A stretch of 64,000 nucleotides of DNA, from the NCBI GenBank assembly GCA_017355425.1, contig CP070233.1, positions 3,823,501-3,887,500 on the forward strand, written 5' to 3'. Of the stretch, positions 26,998 to 35,849 are shown in pieces. Under the pieces are notes generated by a model. That model did no database searches, was not told the DNA's origin, and was given only the letters and a program-made list of their open reading frames with translations. The first letter of the stretch is position 1. Each line of letters starts with the position of its first letter. The DNA is from Dolichospermum sp. DET69. GTDB taxonomy: Bacteria; Cyanobacteriota; Cyanobacteriia; Cyanobacteriales; Nostocaceae. A program made the position numbers and the translations under genes.

Positions 26998-28281
26998 CTA
27001 TGCTGTAAGTTTAGCTAATACTTTTTCTACAGCTTTTAATGCTTGCTTGATTTCTGCCTCTGTGACAATGAGAGGAGGAACAAACCGCACTACTTTTGGA
27101 CCTGCGGGAACAAGTAATAAACCTTCTGCCATAGCAGCTTTGACAACTTCAGCAGCAGTTAAAGAGATATCGGCTTTGATTTCCATACCGCTGATTAAAC
27201 CCCAACCACGCACTTCTGAGATATGCTGAGGATATTGACGAGCGATCGCTCTTAATCCTTCTCGTAAATGTGCGCCCTGTTCTCTGACATTCTCTAAAAT
27301 ATTCTCTTTTTCCAAAGTCTCACACACACTCAGCGCCACACCACAAACAAAGGGATTACCGCCAAATGTACTTGCGTGTTCTCCTGGTTCAAAAATATCG
27401 CAGAATTTCTTACTCATCATCGCACCGATGGGAATACCACCGCCCAAACCTTTCGCACTGGTGAAAATATCTGGTTCTACTCCCAAATGTTCATAACCCC
27501 ATAATTTGCCACTGCGTCCCATACCAACCTGCACTTCGTCGAAAATCAACAAAATGCCTGTTTCGTTGCAAATCTCTCGTAACCGCTTAAAGTAAGCAAC
27601 ATCCCCAGGACGAACGCCACCTTCTCCTTGCAACGGTTCAATTAAAATTGCCCCGACCCGATAATTACCCTCATCTAATTCAGTAACAGCGGCTTCCACT
27701 GCTCTAATATCGTTGTAATTTACATAATGGAAACCAGGAACTAAAGGATCAAAATGCTTTTGATATTTTGGTTGTCCAGTCGCAGTCACAGTGGCTAAAG
27801 TCCGTCCGTGAAAACTGGCATGGGCAGTTAAAATGATCGGGTGGGCAATTTCTAGGACAGTGTGGGCATATTTCCGCGCTAGTTTAATTGCTGCCTCGTT
27901 GGCTTCAGCGCCAGAATTGCAGAAAAATACTCTATCTGCACAGGAATGATTAACAATCCATTTAGCTAATTCACCCTGTTCAGGAATATAGTACAAATTA
28001 GAAACATGATGCAATTTTTGGATTTGTCTAGTGACAGCCTCTACCATTACTGGATGGGCGTGTCCTAGAGTACAAGTGGCAATACCTGCAACAAAATCCA
28101 GATATTCATTCCCCTGACTATCCCAAACACGGCAACCAGCACCCCGTTCTAAAGCCAAAGGAAACCGTCCATAAGTAGACATGACAGCCGCATCAAAGCT
28201 ATCAACATCAAAAGGTGTAGATGGCATAATACCTGACTCCGAGAGGTTCGTGGCTTGTTCAATTAGAGTTTGCACGCTCAC
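26998..28281 (-). CDS. argD: acetylornithine aminotransferase
   Basis: This PLP-dependent class III aminotransferase converts N-acetylglutamate semialdehyde to N-acetylornithine in arginine biosynthesis. The 427-aa protein shows VFFCNSGAEANEAAIKLARK, the PLP-binding LIFDEVQVGMGRSG, the Schiff-base lysine in TSAKGLGGGIPIGA, and STFGGNPF. I chose the GTG at 28281 (VSVQTLIEQAT), preceded at a good distance by AGGAG. A longer frame back to 28392 would read through a dispersed palindrome and is not plausible. Confidence 0.93.
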   Translation of the reverse strand: MSVQTLIEQATNLSESGIMPSTPFDVDSFDAAVMSTYGRFPLALERGAGCRVWDSQGNEYLDFVAGIATCTLGHAHPVMVEAVTRQIQKLHHVSNLYYIPEQGELAKWIVNHSCADRVFFCNSGAEANEAAIKLARKYAHTVLEIAHPIILTAHASFHGRTLATVTATGQPKYQKHFDPLVPGFHYVNYNDIRAVEAAVTELDEGNYRVGAILIEPLQGEGGVRPGDVAYFKRLREICNETGILLIFDEVQVGMGRSGKLWGYEHLGVEPDIFTSAKGLGGGIPIGAMMSKKFCDIFEPGEHASTFGGNPFVCGVALSVCETLEKENILENVREQGAHLREGLRAIARQYPQHISEVRGWGLISGMEIKADISLTAAEVVKAAMAEGLLLVPAGPKVVRFVPPLIVTEAEIKQALKAVEKVLAKLTA

Positions 28282-28368
28282 TACCGCTACTCCTGAAAAG
28301 CTTTTATCGTAATACTTTACTAGGTTCTGGGAAATATGAGCAAAATTTTTGATGATTTTGGGACGTAG

Positions 28369-28442
28369 GGGCGCAGGGCCTGCGCCCATCATTCATTGCC
28401 CACCAAAATCGGACTACGGTGGGCAATGCCCACCCTACGCTA
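28369..28442. repeat. dispersed palindromes upstream of argD
   Basis: GGGCGCAGGGCCTGCGCCC (28369-28387) is followed by a GTGGGCAATGCCCAC-family repeat (28395-28442) related to that at 22698. Both lie in the divergent promoter region of argD and the potassium channel gene. Confidence 0.75.
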
Positions 28443-28550
28443 CTTAAAATTTTGCAAATATCATTTATGATTTCTATATAATCAGCTAATAGGCATTTAT
28501 TCTGAATCCTTATGTGAGAAGTTTTTTAATTTTTAATTCTTAATTTTTAA

Positions 28551-29621
28551 TTGCCTGTGTATTCTACCCTTGAACAAAAATATCAACGGATTCAAAAAGA
28601 GTTAATGGCTGGGGCGCTTGCTTTAGCTGGTATTTCCCTAATTGGGACTTTATGGTATTCCCTGGTTGAGGGCTGGAAATGGGAAGATGCAGCTTACATG
28701 ACTGTAATTACTCTAGCAACTGTAGGTTATGGAGAAATTCATCCATTAGGTAGTCGAGGGCGTTTATTTACCATTGTCTTAATTTTAATGGGTGTGGTGA
28801 ATCTTACTTATATTGTCAATAGATTTACAGCCGCAGTCATTGAAGGCTATTTTTTAGAAGGAATTCGACTCCGACAACAAAGGCGTTTAATGGAATTATT
28901 ATCAGAACATTATATTATCTGTGGATTTAGCCGGACTGGGCGACAAATTGCTAAGGAATTTCAGGCTGAAGGTGTTTCTTTTGTGATTATTGATTCGGAA
29001 CTTGAATCTGTCCAAAAAGCTCAGGAAATTGGTTACATTGTTTTTCAAGGTGATGCCACATTGGATGATACTTTGTTAAAAGTTGGTATTACTAAAGCAA
29101 TTTGTATTGTGGCGGCTTTACCTTCAGATGCGGAAAATTTATATACTGTTTTATCAGCAAAAACTCTGAATCCAGACATTAGAGCGATCGCTCGCGCTAG
29201 TACGGAAGAAGCGGTACAAAAGTTACAACGCGGTGGCGCAGATGCCGTAATTTCACCGTATATCACCGGCGGCAAACGCATGGCAGCAGCAGCCCTCAGA
29301 CCGCAGATTTTGGACTTTGTGGATGGGATTCTCTCTGGTACAGACCGCCAGTTATATATGGAAGAATTTTTACTAGATTCCGATAGGTGTCCCTTTGTCG
29401 GTCAAAGTTTACAAAAAGCCAAATTGCGATCGCAATCAGGAGCATTAGTTCTGGCAATTCGCCGCCTTGATGGTAAACTTATTGGTGGCCCAACTGGAGA
29501 TACTGTTTTAATGTCAGGAGATACTTTAATTTGTATGGGTACGGCTGAACAATTGCGGGATTTAAATCAAATTCTTGGTCCGATTAATTCTATTCCCCTC
29601 AAACGTCCGAAAAATAGCTAA
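28551..29621 (+). CDS. potassium channel with RCK (TrkA-N/TrkA-C) domains
   Basis: The 356-aa inner-membrane protein has two transmembrane helices around a pore loop with the selectivity filter TVGYGE (about residue 64). An RCK-N Rossmann domain follows (YIICGFSRTGRQIAKEF, VFQGDATLDDTLLKVGI), then an RCK-C domain (PFVGQSLQKAKLRSQSGALVLAI, GDTLICMGT). It should form a tetrameric K+ channel gated by nucleotide or cation binding, similar to MthK. The start is uncertain: TTG at 28551 or GTG at 28557; neither has a clear ribosome site. Confidence 0.9.
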   Translation: MPVYSTLEQKYQRIQKELMAGALALAGISLIGTLWYSLVEGWKWEDAAYMTVITLATVGYGEIHPLGSRGRLFTIVLILMGVVNLTYIVNRFTAAVIEGYFLEGIRLRQQRRLMELLSEHYIICGFSRTGRQIAKEFQAEGVSFVIIDSELESVQKAQEIGYIVFQGDATLDDTLLKVGITKAICIVAALPSDAENLYTVLSAKTLNPDIRAIARASTEEAVQKLQRGGADAVISPYITGGKRMAAAALRPQILDFVDGILSGTDRQLYMEEFLLDSDRCPFVGQSLQKAKLRSQSGALVLAIRRLDGKLIGGPTGDTVLMSGDTLICMGTAEQLRDLNQILGPINSIPLKRPKNS

Positions 29622-29663
29622 CAAGATGGGCTGAAATAAATATCAAAATAATATTGTTGAATT

Positions 29664-29731
29664 TGGGCAGGCTAGAAGCCCACCCCACAAAAATATTATA
29701 CTTATTGTGAGGTGGGCATCCTGCCTGCCCA
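29664..29731. repeat. inverted repeat after the potassium channel gene
   Basis: Arms built on TGGGCAGGC..GCCCACC and GGTGGGC..GCCTGCCCA form a 68-bp stem-loop that probably also terminates transcription of the channel gene. Confidence 0.7.
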
Positions 29732-29790
29732 TATTATATTTAATTGTGTCTACCTACTTAACAGTAAATTTAATTGGTGAGCAAGCGATA

Positions 29791-30474
29791 CTATTCTACT
29801 AAACCATGTTTAATCGCAAACCTAACTAATTCAGCGCGGTTGCTGGTTTCTGTTTTCCTCAATAAACTACTAACATATTTCTCCACTGTGCGCGGACTCA
29901 AATGTAAATGATTACCAATTTCTATATTAGACAAACCATGAGTTAATAAGTCTAAAACTTCCTGTTCTCTAACAGTTAGCGGTGTCAATACTTGAGATTG
30001 TTGCACCTTATTAGGTATAGAAATATGACCGTTTTTTGCTTTTGTATAAGTGGCAAAACTTATTTCTTCCTGATCAAGAAAACGACATTCTGATTGGATA
30101 ATTTGCGATCGCTCTAATAAATTGCGAATAGCAGCGGCTACTTCTTCTAATTCAAAAGGCTTAGACAAATACAGATCACAGCCTGACTGATACCCCAAAA
30201 TTCGTTCTTGGGTTTTAGTTCTCGCTGTTAACAAAATTACAGGCAATAATCGAAGCACTGATTGCTGACGAATACGACGCACTAATTCATAACCATTCAT
30301 CCGTGGCATTATAATATCTGTCACCATCAAATCAGGATGGTACTTTTCAACCATAGCCAAAGCATCAACACCATTATCAGTAGTTATGACACTATACCCA
30401 GATAGATCAAGATAATCACTAATAGATAGGCGTGTGCCTAAATCATCATCTACTACAAGAATAGTCAAGGGCAT
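29791..30474 (-). CDS. NarL/FixJ-type response regulator (Ycf29-like)
   Basis: The 227-aa protein has a receiver domain (ILVVDDD, phospho-acceptor Asp in LMVTDIIMPRMNG, Lys in LSKPFE) and a LuxR-type DNA-binding domain (LTVREQEVLDLLTHGLSNIEIG, SPRTVEKYVSSLLRK). The layout matches Ycf29, a regulator kept in some red-algal plastids. No histidine kinase gene is adjacent, so its partner lies elsewhere. Confidence 0.88.
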   Translation of the reverse strand: MPLTILVVDDDLGTRLSISDYLDLSGYSVITTDNGVDALAMVEKYHPDLMVTDIIMPRMNGYELVRRIRQQSVLRLLPVILLTARTKTQERILGYQSGCDLYLSKPFELEEVAAAIRNLLERSQIIQSECRFLDQEEISFATYTKAKNGHISIPNKVQQSQVLTPLTVREQEVLDLLTHGLSNIEIGNHLHLSPRTVEKYVSSLLRKTETSNRAELVRFAIKHGLVE

Positions 30475-30811
30475 GGATTATACACCCCTATAATCTTTTG
30501 GTCGAGTAATTTACTGTTATCAACAATATAAATAGACACAAGCAAGAATACTACTTCTATCTCTAATACTATGACAAAATTACTTACTCATGATGACATC
30601 ATCAATCATTTATAAAGAAAATCTTAAATTTTTGGAAATTATTTACAAAACTTAACGTAATTGAGAGCAAAAGGCCAGAATTTTTCCCATTTGTGTAGTT
30701 CTCATTACCAATCACCAATTACCAGTTCCCAGTCCGTTTGGATTACAATTAAAGAAAAAGCCAGTCTAAAGAAATTTTTAGGCGTATTTATTAAAACTAA
30801 GAAGATTTTAG
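30475..30811. other. intergenic region between divergent genes
   Basis: This 337-bp spacer separates the response regulator and smpB promoters. Apart from a short CACCAATTACCAGTTCCCAG low-complexity stretch I see nothing in it. Confidence 0.5.
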
Positions 30812-31282
30812 ATGAGTGATAAGCAGAGTGACGGTTACAAAGTTATTTGTGATAATCGGCAAGCACGGTTTTTATATGAAATCATAGAAACCTATGAAGT
30901 GGGAATTCAGTTAACTGGAACTGAAGTAAAATCAATTCGTGCCGGTAAAGCCAATCTCCAAGATGGCTATGCGTTGCTTCGTGACGGTGAAGCATGGTTA
31001 ATCAACGTGCATATTTCTCCTTATGCCTCTAGTGGTGCATATTTTAATCATGAACCAAGAAGAACCCGCAAATTATTACTTCATAAACAAGAACTGCGGA
31101 AACTGATTGGTAGGGTACAACAGGAAGGTTTAACTCTAGTCCCCTTAAAAATGTATCTGAAACGGGGTTGGGTAAAAATAGTTATTGCCCTTGGTAAAGG
31201 TAAAAAACTCCACGACAAACGCGAAAGTCTCAAACGTCGTGATGATCAACGAGATATGCAAAGGGCAATGAAGAGGTATTAA
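30812..31282 (+). CDS. smpB: SsrA-binding protein SmpB
   Basis: SmpB binds tmRNA and delivers it to stalled ribosomes for trans-translation. The 156-aa protein has the usual features: NRQARFLYEIIETYEVGIQLTGTEVKSIR in two blocks, LINVHISPY, RTRKLLLHK and the basic C-terminal tail KLHDKRESLKRRD. Its stop codon falls directly at the start of a heptamer repeat array. The tmRNA gene (ssrA) is not in this window. Confidence 0.96.
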   Translation: MSDKQSDGYKVICDNRQARFLYEIIETYEVGIQLTGTEVKSIRAGKANLQDGYALLRDGEAWLINVHISPYASSGAYFNHEPRRTRKLLLHKQELRKLIGRVQQEGLTLVPLKMYLKRGWVKIVIALGKGKKLHDKRESLKRRDDQRDMQRAMKRY

Positions 31283-31313
31283 GAGGCAAGAGGCAAGAGG
31301 CAAGAGGCAAGAG
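31281..31313. repeat. heptamer tandem repeat (AAGAGGC), 4.7 copies
   Basis: This STRR-type array begins inside the smpB stop codon. A second, different heptamer array (CCTATTC, 31348-31373, 3.7 copies) lies 35 bp on and overlaps the 3' end of ictB. Confidence 0.85.
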
Positions 31314-31355
31314 AGAAGAAAAAGTCAAATAAATATCTCCTCTGTTGCCTATTCC

Positions 31356-32762
31356 CTATTCCCTATTCCCTATCATCTGATGACTTTTAGCCAAAGGTTG
31401 CCAATAGCTGGCAACTAAAGCCACCATTAACCACCAGAGGGTATTAACTTCAGGGCGATAGAAGACCGTATCAAATAAACCCTGAGTAAGTATACCTAGC
31501 ATACTAGAGATCGCCCCAATTAACCACAAGCCCTCGATATTTTTAGTTTCTCGTAATCGTCGCAGTTGCAAAAATCCTGTATTAAAGGTGACGACTATTA
31601 ACCACATAAAACAGGTAAAACCCAAAAAGCCAGTTTCCACAATCGTTTCTAGAAACACAGAATAGGCACTTAAAGCTGTAAACCGAGGACGTTGATAGAG
31701 AGGATAGACATGATTAAAAGAAGCGTGTCCAGGTCCTATACCAATTATCGGGCGATCGCGGATCATCTGAAATACAGATTCCCAGACATTTTTTCTAAAA
31801 TTATTACTGCTATCTTGGCGGTCAGCAAATATACTGACAACTCGCACCCGGAAAGGTTCTACAAATAACACTCCGATTACCAATAAACCCACCACAGCTC
31901 CTAACAAAATTGGTAAAGACCAACTCCGCCAAAATGGGGGCATATCTATACTCCACCAGTAAATTAGCAATATTGCCACAGTAAACAATCCCAACAATAA
32001 AGCAATCCAGCCACCACGACTAAAGGTCAGAATTAAAGTTGCAGTATTAACAATAAACATTGTTAGTGCTAAAGCTTTTTTCATCCAACCTTGCCAAGCC
32101 ACAATAGCCACCAAGCTTAAAACCGCAGCCGGTAAAAGATAACCTGCCAGTAAATTGGGATTGCCTAAATAACTGTAAACCCTGGTAGTTTTCGCTAAAG
32201 GTGATTCGGGGTCAACCCAAGTAGCTAAAGCTTTCGCGCCAAAAAACCATTGTCGCAACCCATAGACGCTGACAATCAGGGATATATGTAAATAAAGAGT
32301 AATTAGCCAAGACCGAAACCGAGGGAATCTCAGCACCCTAGCACAGAGGGCAAACAGCAACAAATAAAGAGTTAATGTTTGTAAATCACCCAAAGCCGCT
32401 TTTTTAACCGGTGATAAAGCTGTTGATATCGCCGCAATACCCCAATACAGCAACACCAATAAGTGAATAGGGGTAACAGAAGCAGCATTAGCTGGTTTAC
32501 TGTCATCAGATAAAGTCAACAGCAACCAAAAGCCGACACAAGCCACCAACAATAAACCAATTAAAGTAGTAGAAACAAAAGGCGCAAGAGCATAAATAAG
32601 ACTCAGTAGGCATACGGCGATCAGATCGCCTGACTGCATTAAAATACTACTTTGTCGCCAAGGCAGCAAAAACCCCACCAAAAACCGATGTAGGTAACTA
32701 CCAGACAAATATTCTTTGAGTGGTAAAGAAGATAAAGTCAATCTTTCCCAGACTAAATTCAT
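31356..32762 (-). CDS. ictB: IctB family membrane protein (O-antigen-ligase-like)
   Basis: The 468-aa inner-membrane protein has about ten or more hydrophobic helices and close similarity by eye to cyanobacterial IctB (RVYSYLGNPNLLAGYLLPA, LTFSRGGWIAL, DSSNNFRKNVWESVFQMIRDRP in parts, GIGPGHASFNHVYPLYQ). IctB was first described as involved in inorganic carbon accumulation, but its fold is that of O-antigen ligases/polymerases, so its transport role is doubtful. The last codons (IGNRE) and the stop lie within a heptamer repeat array. Confidence 0.88.
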   Translation of the reverse strand: MNLVWERLTLSSLPLKEYLSGSYLHRFLVGFLLPWRQSSILMQSGDLIAVCLLSLIYALAPFVSTTLIGLLLVACVGFWLLLTLSDDSKPANAASVTPIHLLVLLYWGIAAISTALSPVKKAALGDLQTLTLYLLLFALCARVLRFPRFRSWLITLYLHISLIVSVYGLRQWFFGAKALATWVDPESPLAKTTRVYSYLGNPNLLAGYLLPAAVLSLVAIVAWQGWMKKALALTMFIVNTATLILTFSRGGWIALLLGLFTVAILLIYWWSIDMPPFWRSWSLPILLGAVVGLLVIGVLFVEPFRVRVVSIFADRQDSSNNFRKNVWESVFQMIRDRPIIGIGPGHASFNHVYPLYQRPRFTALSAYSVFLETIVETGFLGFTCFMWLIVVTFNTGFLQLRRLRETKNIEGLWLIGAISSMLGILTQGLFDTVFYRPEVNTLWWLMVALVASYWQPLAKSHQMIGNRE

Positions 32763-32858
32763 GAGGAAATACAGAATACAGGAGCTATGCAGTATAGCTT
32801 ACGCCAAGTCTAGCTGTGAAAATTAATATTCCTTTCCTAGAAAACTATTCTCAAGTTT

Positions 32859-33719
32859 TTATGACTTCAAATGCGCCAAAAGCCACCCATCTAAATCGGA
32901 TATTTCTGTAAAATCTAACAAAGACTCCCCTAAACTCTCCAACTGCTCTATATTCAAACCTCTTATTTGCTCTTGTTGGGCTAGAGACAGCAATCCATAC
33001 CGCTTAGTCAACATACGCAGCACTAGACCAGTTTCCCCTTCTTGTCGTCCTTCTTGTCGCCCTTCTTGCTGTCCTTCTTGAAACACTTCCTGATAAAACC
33101 GTGTTTGGGTGACATCTGCTGTTTTCAGGTTTAGCATTTTCAAAATCTCCTTTGTGCTGAGTTGTGGGAATTTATTCACAAGTATAGCTTCTACCAAATC
33201 TAAGCGTCGGCGCAGTTCTTCTTCTGTTTCTGCACTATTAATAATCGCCTGTGCCAAGGGGGCTGTATCTTGTTCATTTACTACCAGCAATTTCAATAAT
33301 GACAAATTGGGACTCAAATCTGTTAACGGTAACAAATCTTCTAGATATAGGCGTTTGACTTGATTTGTTAACAAGGATTGGTAGGGAATATCTGAGCCTA
33401 AATCTTCCTGTCGGTTGGGTAAAATTAATAATCCGTACCAAGGTTGCTTGACGTTGTACTGATATAGGTACATAAAAATCTCTGCAAAATACCGCCCATA
33501 AAATTTGGGATCTCTCTGCATCTGTGCCTCTAAAAATACCAAAGGCAAATTTAGATCCTTGGCAATCGGTGTTAATAATCCATCTATTTCAAATCCTTTT
33601 TCTTTGACTGCGGGCGCACTATAGGTAAATTCGCAATCTTTGGGAATTTCTGGGATTAACTCGGTAATTAATCCTGGCTGAGATAAAAATAGTCGGTAAA
33701 ACAGTTTATCAGTTTTCAT
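32859..33719 (-). CDS. DUF2887 / Rpn-type PD-(D/E)XK nuclease-like protein
   Basis: The 286-aa protein starts MKTDKLFYRLFLSQPGLITELIP, typical of DUF2887, and has a nuclease-type core (FEIDGLLTP, LVFLEAQMQRDPKFYGRYFAEIF). Residues about 216-231 carry an EGRQ-repeat (QEGQQEGRQEGRQEGE), seen as direct GAAGGACGACAA repeats in DNA. The C-terminus (LESLGESLLDFTEISDLDGWL) matches the Rpn paralogue at 24842. It is common in multicopy in filamentous cyanobacteria. The physiological role is unknown. Confidence 0.85.
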   Translation of the reverse strand: MKTDKLFYRLFLSQPGLITELIPEIPKDCEFTYSAPAVKEKGFEIDGLLTPIAKDLNLPLVFLEAQMQRDPKFYGRYFAEIFMYLYQYNVKQPWYGLLILPNRQEDLGSDIPYQSLLTNQVKRLYLEDLLPLTDLSPNLSLLKLLVVNEQDTAPLAQAIINSAETEEELRRRLDLVEAILVNKFPQLSTKEILKMLNLKTADVTQTRFYQEVFQEGQQEGRQEGRQEGETGLVLRMLTKRYGLLSLAQQEQIRGLNIEQLESLGESLLDFTEISDLDGWLLAHLKS

Positions 33720-33961
33720 AATTACCTATCGTTCTCCTTAATCTCCTTATCCAAAAATTTTATTTTTCTTGTTCCCATACAGAGTATAGGAATGAGAATC
33801 TTAACGCAAAATATCAGATTGCTAAACAAAGCTATTGTTATCCTATCCAATAGATTTGTCTGAAAATAAATGCTTTAAGATTAACAGCATTTACTTAAAG
33901 ATTGCGTAAGGGACTTCCAAAAAATAAAATCCCCAGAAAAACTCAAAAAACAAAATTTGTA

Positions 33962-33980
33962 GAGAATGATAATCATTATG
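33962..33980. promoter_or_regulatory. Fur-box-like operator
   Basis: The 19 bases match the classical Fur consensus GATAATGATAATCATTATC at 17 positions, with only two differences (positions 3 and 19). It lies 243 bp upstream of the DUF2887 gene and has no known iron gene on either side. Confidence 0.5.
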
Positions 33981-33989
33981 AGGTGATAG

Positions 33990-34020
33990 AGAAAGTGCTT
34001 GCCGACGGCAAGCACTTTCT
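33990..34020. terminator. perfect 31-bp palindrome
   Basis: Fifteen-bp arms (AGAAAGTGCTTGCCG and complement) around one base lie 60 bp beyond the stop of the DivIVA-like gene, and may terminate the coaD-DivIVA unit on the minus strand. Confidence 0.6.
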
Positions 34021-34079
34021 AACTTAAAAATACGCATTCCAAATCTCTGCACACTGAGAGACGTGGGAACGAGGTGATA

Positions 34080-34796
34080 CTATCTTTTTTTGGGATTATG
34101 CGGAGGGCGTTGTTGGGGATTATCTCCACCCTTCGAGACATTACCCGAATGTAATTGTTTGCGACCATTAGTAATAATTTTTAACATTTCCTGTATATCC
34201 TGTTCAATATTACCCAGAACGTTATCGGCGTATTTATCAGCACCATCTTCAATTTCCTCAGCTTGAGAAATTGCCGTTTGCCGCATTTCTTCTAATTCTT
34301 GCTGACAAGCGCGACGCTTGCGTTCAATCTCTGTCATAGTTTCCTGCATCATAGCTTCACAATCCTGCTGAACTTGTCGCCGCAGTTGGTCAGCTTCCCG
34401 CTGTGCTTGCCTGACAATATCACTTTCCGCCAAAATTTGCGCTCTTTTGGCTTGGGCTACGTCTACAACCTGTTGTCCATATTCTTCTGCTTCTAGGAGA
34501 ATTTCATTCTTTTGTGCCAAAATTTCTAGTGCTTCTTGAAACACTGTTGGCAAAGAAAGGCGGACAAAATCAAGTTGTTCGAGTAATTTATCTTCATCTA
34601 TTAAAGTCCGTCCCGTCAGTGGAATCCTCAAACTAGAGAGAATTATTTCCTCTATATGGTTGAGTTCCTGTTGAATATCTACCCCTGGAGTTGGTGCTGG
34701 ATTCCCATTTGGGGGGATGCCATTCACATAGTCTCGTGGGGTAGGATTGTTGCCGTTGTGGTTGGATTCGAGGCTAGAGATTTTTGGTTGTAGCAT
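34080..34796 (-). CDS. DivIVA-like coiled-coil protein
   Basis: The 238-aa hydrophilic protein has a Pro/Asn-rich N-terminus, then a long alpha-helical coiled coil from about residue 85 to 215 ([29 protein letters not shown]...), and a basic tail. It resembles the DivIVA-domain proteins encoded next to coaD in cyanobacteria, which may take part in cell division or shape. Its start overlaps the 3' end of coaD by 73 bp. A shorter start at a GTG just past the coaD stop is possible. Confidence 0.7.
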   Translation of the reverse strand: MLQPKISSLESNHNGNNPTPRDYVNGIPPNGNPAPTPGVDIQQELNHIEEIILSSLRIPLTGRTLIDEDKLLEQLDFVRLSLPTVFQEALEILAQKNEILLEAEEYGQQVVDVAQAKRAQILAESDIVRQAQREADQLRRQVQQDCEAMMQETMTEIERKRRACQQELEEMRQTAISQAEEIEDGADKYADNVLGNIEQDIQEMLKIITNGRKQLHSGNVSKGGDNPQQRPPHNPKKR

Positions 34797-35257
34797 TGGT
34801 ATATATCTAGGGCAATGTGTGGGGGAACAAGATGATCAACAGAGCCACCAAATCTGGCAATCTCTTTTACCACACTACTACTTAAAAAACTATACTCATT
34901 TGATGTTGCCAGAAAAACTGTCTCGATCTGAGTAGACAATGTTTTATTAGTGTGAGCCATTTGTAGCTCAATCTCAAAGTCAGAAACCGCTCTTAACCCC
35001 CGTAACAAAACTTGCGCTTGTTGCATTTGGGCATATTTTACGGTCAAACCGTCAAAACTGTCTACTCCCACATTTGGTAAATGTTTTGTAGCTAGACGAA
35101 TTTGTTCTAATCTTTGTTCTACTGTAAACAATGGCATTTTATTGGGATTTCGCAGAACGGCAACTATCACCTGTTCAAACAGACGACTACTGCGCTGAAT
35201 GAGGTCTAGGTGTCCCAAGGTGATGGGATCAAAACTACCAGGATAAATAGCAATCAC
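34724..35257 (-). CDS. coaD: phosphopantetheine adenylyltransferase
   Basis: CoaD makes dephospho-CoA from 4'-phosphopantetheine and ATP. The 177-aa protein shows the nucleotidyltransferase motif [34 protein letters not shown] and the ATP-binding [13 protein letters not shown]. The last ~18 residues are an extension caused by overlap with the next gene. The pair forms an operon (coaD first). Confidence 0.95.
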   Translation of the reverse strand: MIAIYPGSFDPITLGHLDLIQRSSRLFEQVIVAVLRNPNKMPLFTVEQRLEQIRLATKHLPNVGVDSFDGLTVKYAQMQQAQVLLRGLRAVSDFEIELQMAHTNKTLSTQIETVFLATSNEYSFLSSSVVKEIARFGGSVDHLVPPHIALDIYQCYNQKSLASNPTTTATILPHETM

Positions 35258-35320
35258 AATTTTATTTTAAGTGATTATATTGACGGATTTTTCGGATAAC
35301 TTCCTTAATTTAACATCTTA

Positions 35321-35705
35321 TTGTCAGTTGTCAGTGGTCAGTGGTCAGTGGTCAGTGGTCAGTGGTCAGTTGTCAGTGGTCAGTTGTCAGTTGTCAGTGG
35401 TCAGTTGTCAGTGGTCAGTTGTCAGTGGTCAGTTGTCAGTGGTCAGTTGTCAGTGGTCAGTTGTCAGTGGTCAGTGGTCAGTTGTCAGTGGTCAGTGGTC
35501 AGTGGTCAGTTGTCAGTGGTCAGTGGTCAGTTGTCAGTGGTCAGTGGTCAGTGGTCAGTTGTCAGTGGTCAGTTGTCAGTGGTCAGTTGTCAGTGGTCAG
35601 TGGTCAGTTGTCAGTGGTCAGTTGTCAGTTGTCAGTTGTCAGTTGTCAGTGGTCAGTTGTCAGTGGTCAGTGGTCAGTGGTCAGTTGTCAGTGGTCAGTG
35701 GTCAG
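35321..35705. repeat. 55-unit heptamer array (TTGTCAG / TGGTCAG)
   Basis: The array is 385 bp, exactly 55 uninterrupted 7-bp units. Each unit is either TTGTCAG or TGGTCAG, so only one base varies. TTGTCAG is the STRR2 unit as I recall it from heterocystous cyanobacteria. Because 7 is not a multiple of 3 and no unit makes a stop, all three plus frames stay open and produce meaningless Ser-Val-Val-Ser-Gly-Gln repeats. It fills most of the gap between coaD and lgt. Confidence 0.95.
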
Positions 35706-35849
35706 TTGTTGGTTGTTGGGGAGGAAGAAGGAAAAGTCTTGCCGTAAATATTGGATCTCATTTTCAGTGCATACAGCTATAGTGACTAGGGCATAATATA
35801 TTATTGTTTTTTGATCCCATAGGTTTCATGATTTTATAGGTAATTTTGT

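Larger units (their letters stand above)
33720..34079. other. intergenic region with Fur-like site and hairpin
   Basis: No gene is present. The region contains the Fur-like box at 33962-33980, a weaker similar sequence (AATGAGAATCTTA, about 33791-33803) and the perfect hairpin at 33990-34020. Confidence 0.55.

Noticed and set aside
28282-28392. N-terminal extension of ArgD to 28392
   Set aside because: It would translate a dispersed palindrome; a GTG with AGGAG at 28281 fits the family length.
35321-35705. CRISPR array
   Set aside because: Units are 7 bp with no spacers; it is a simple tandem repeat.
35271-35796. Three overlapping long ORFs in the heptamer array
   Set aside because: They are a by-product of a 7-bp repeat without stop codons, present in all three frames, with no ribosome site or protein-like composition.
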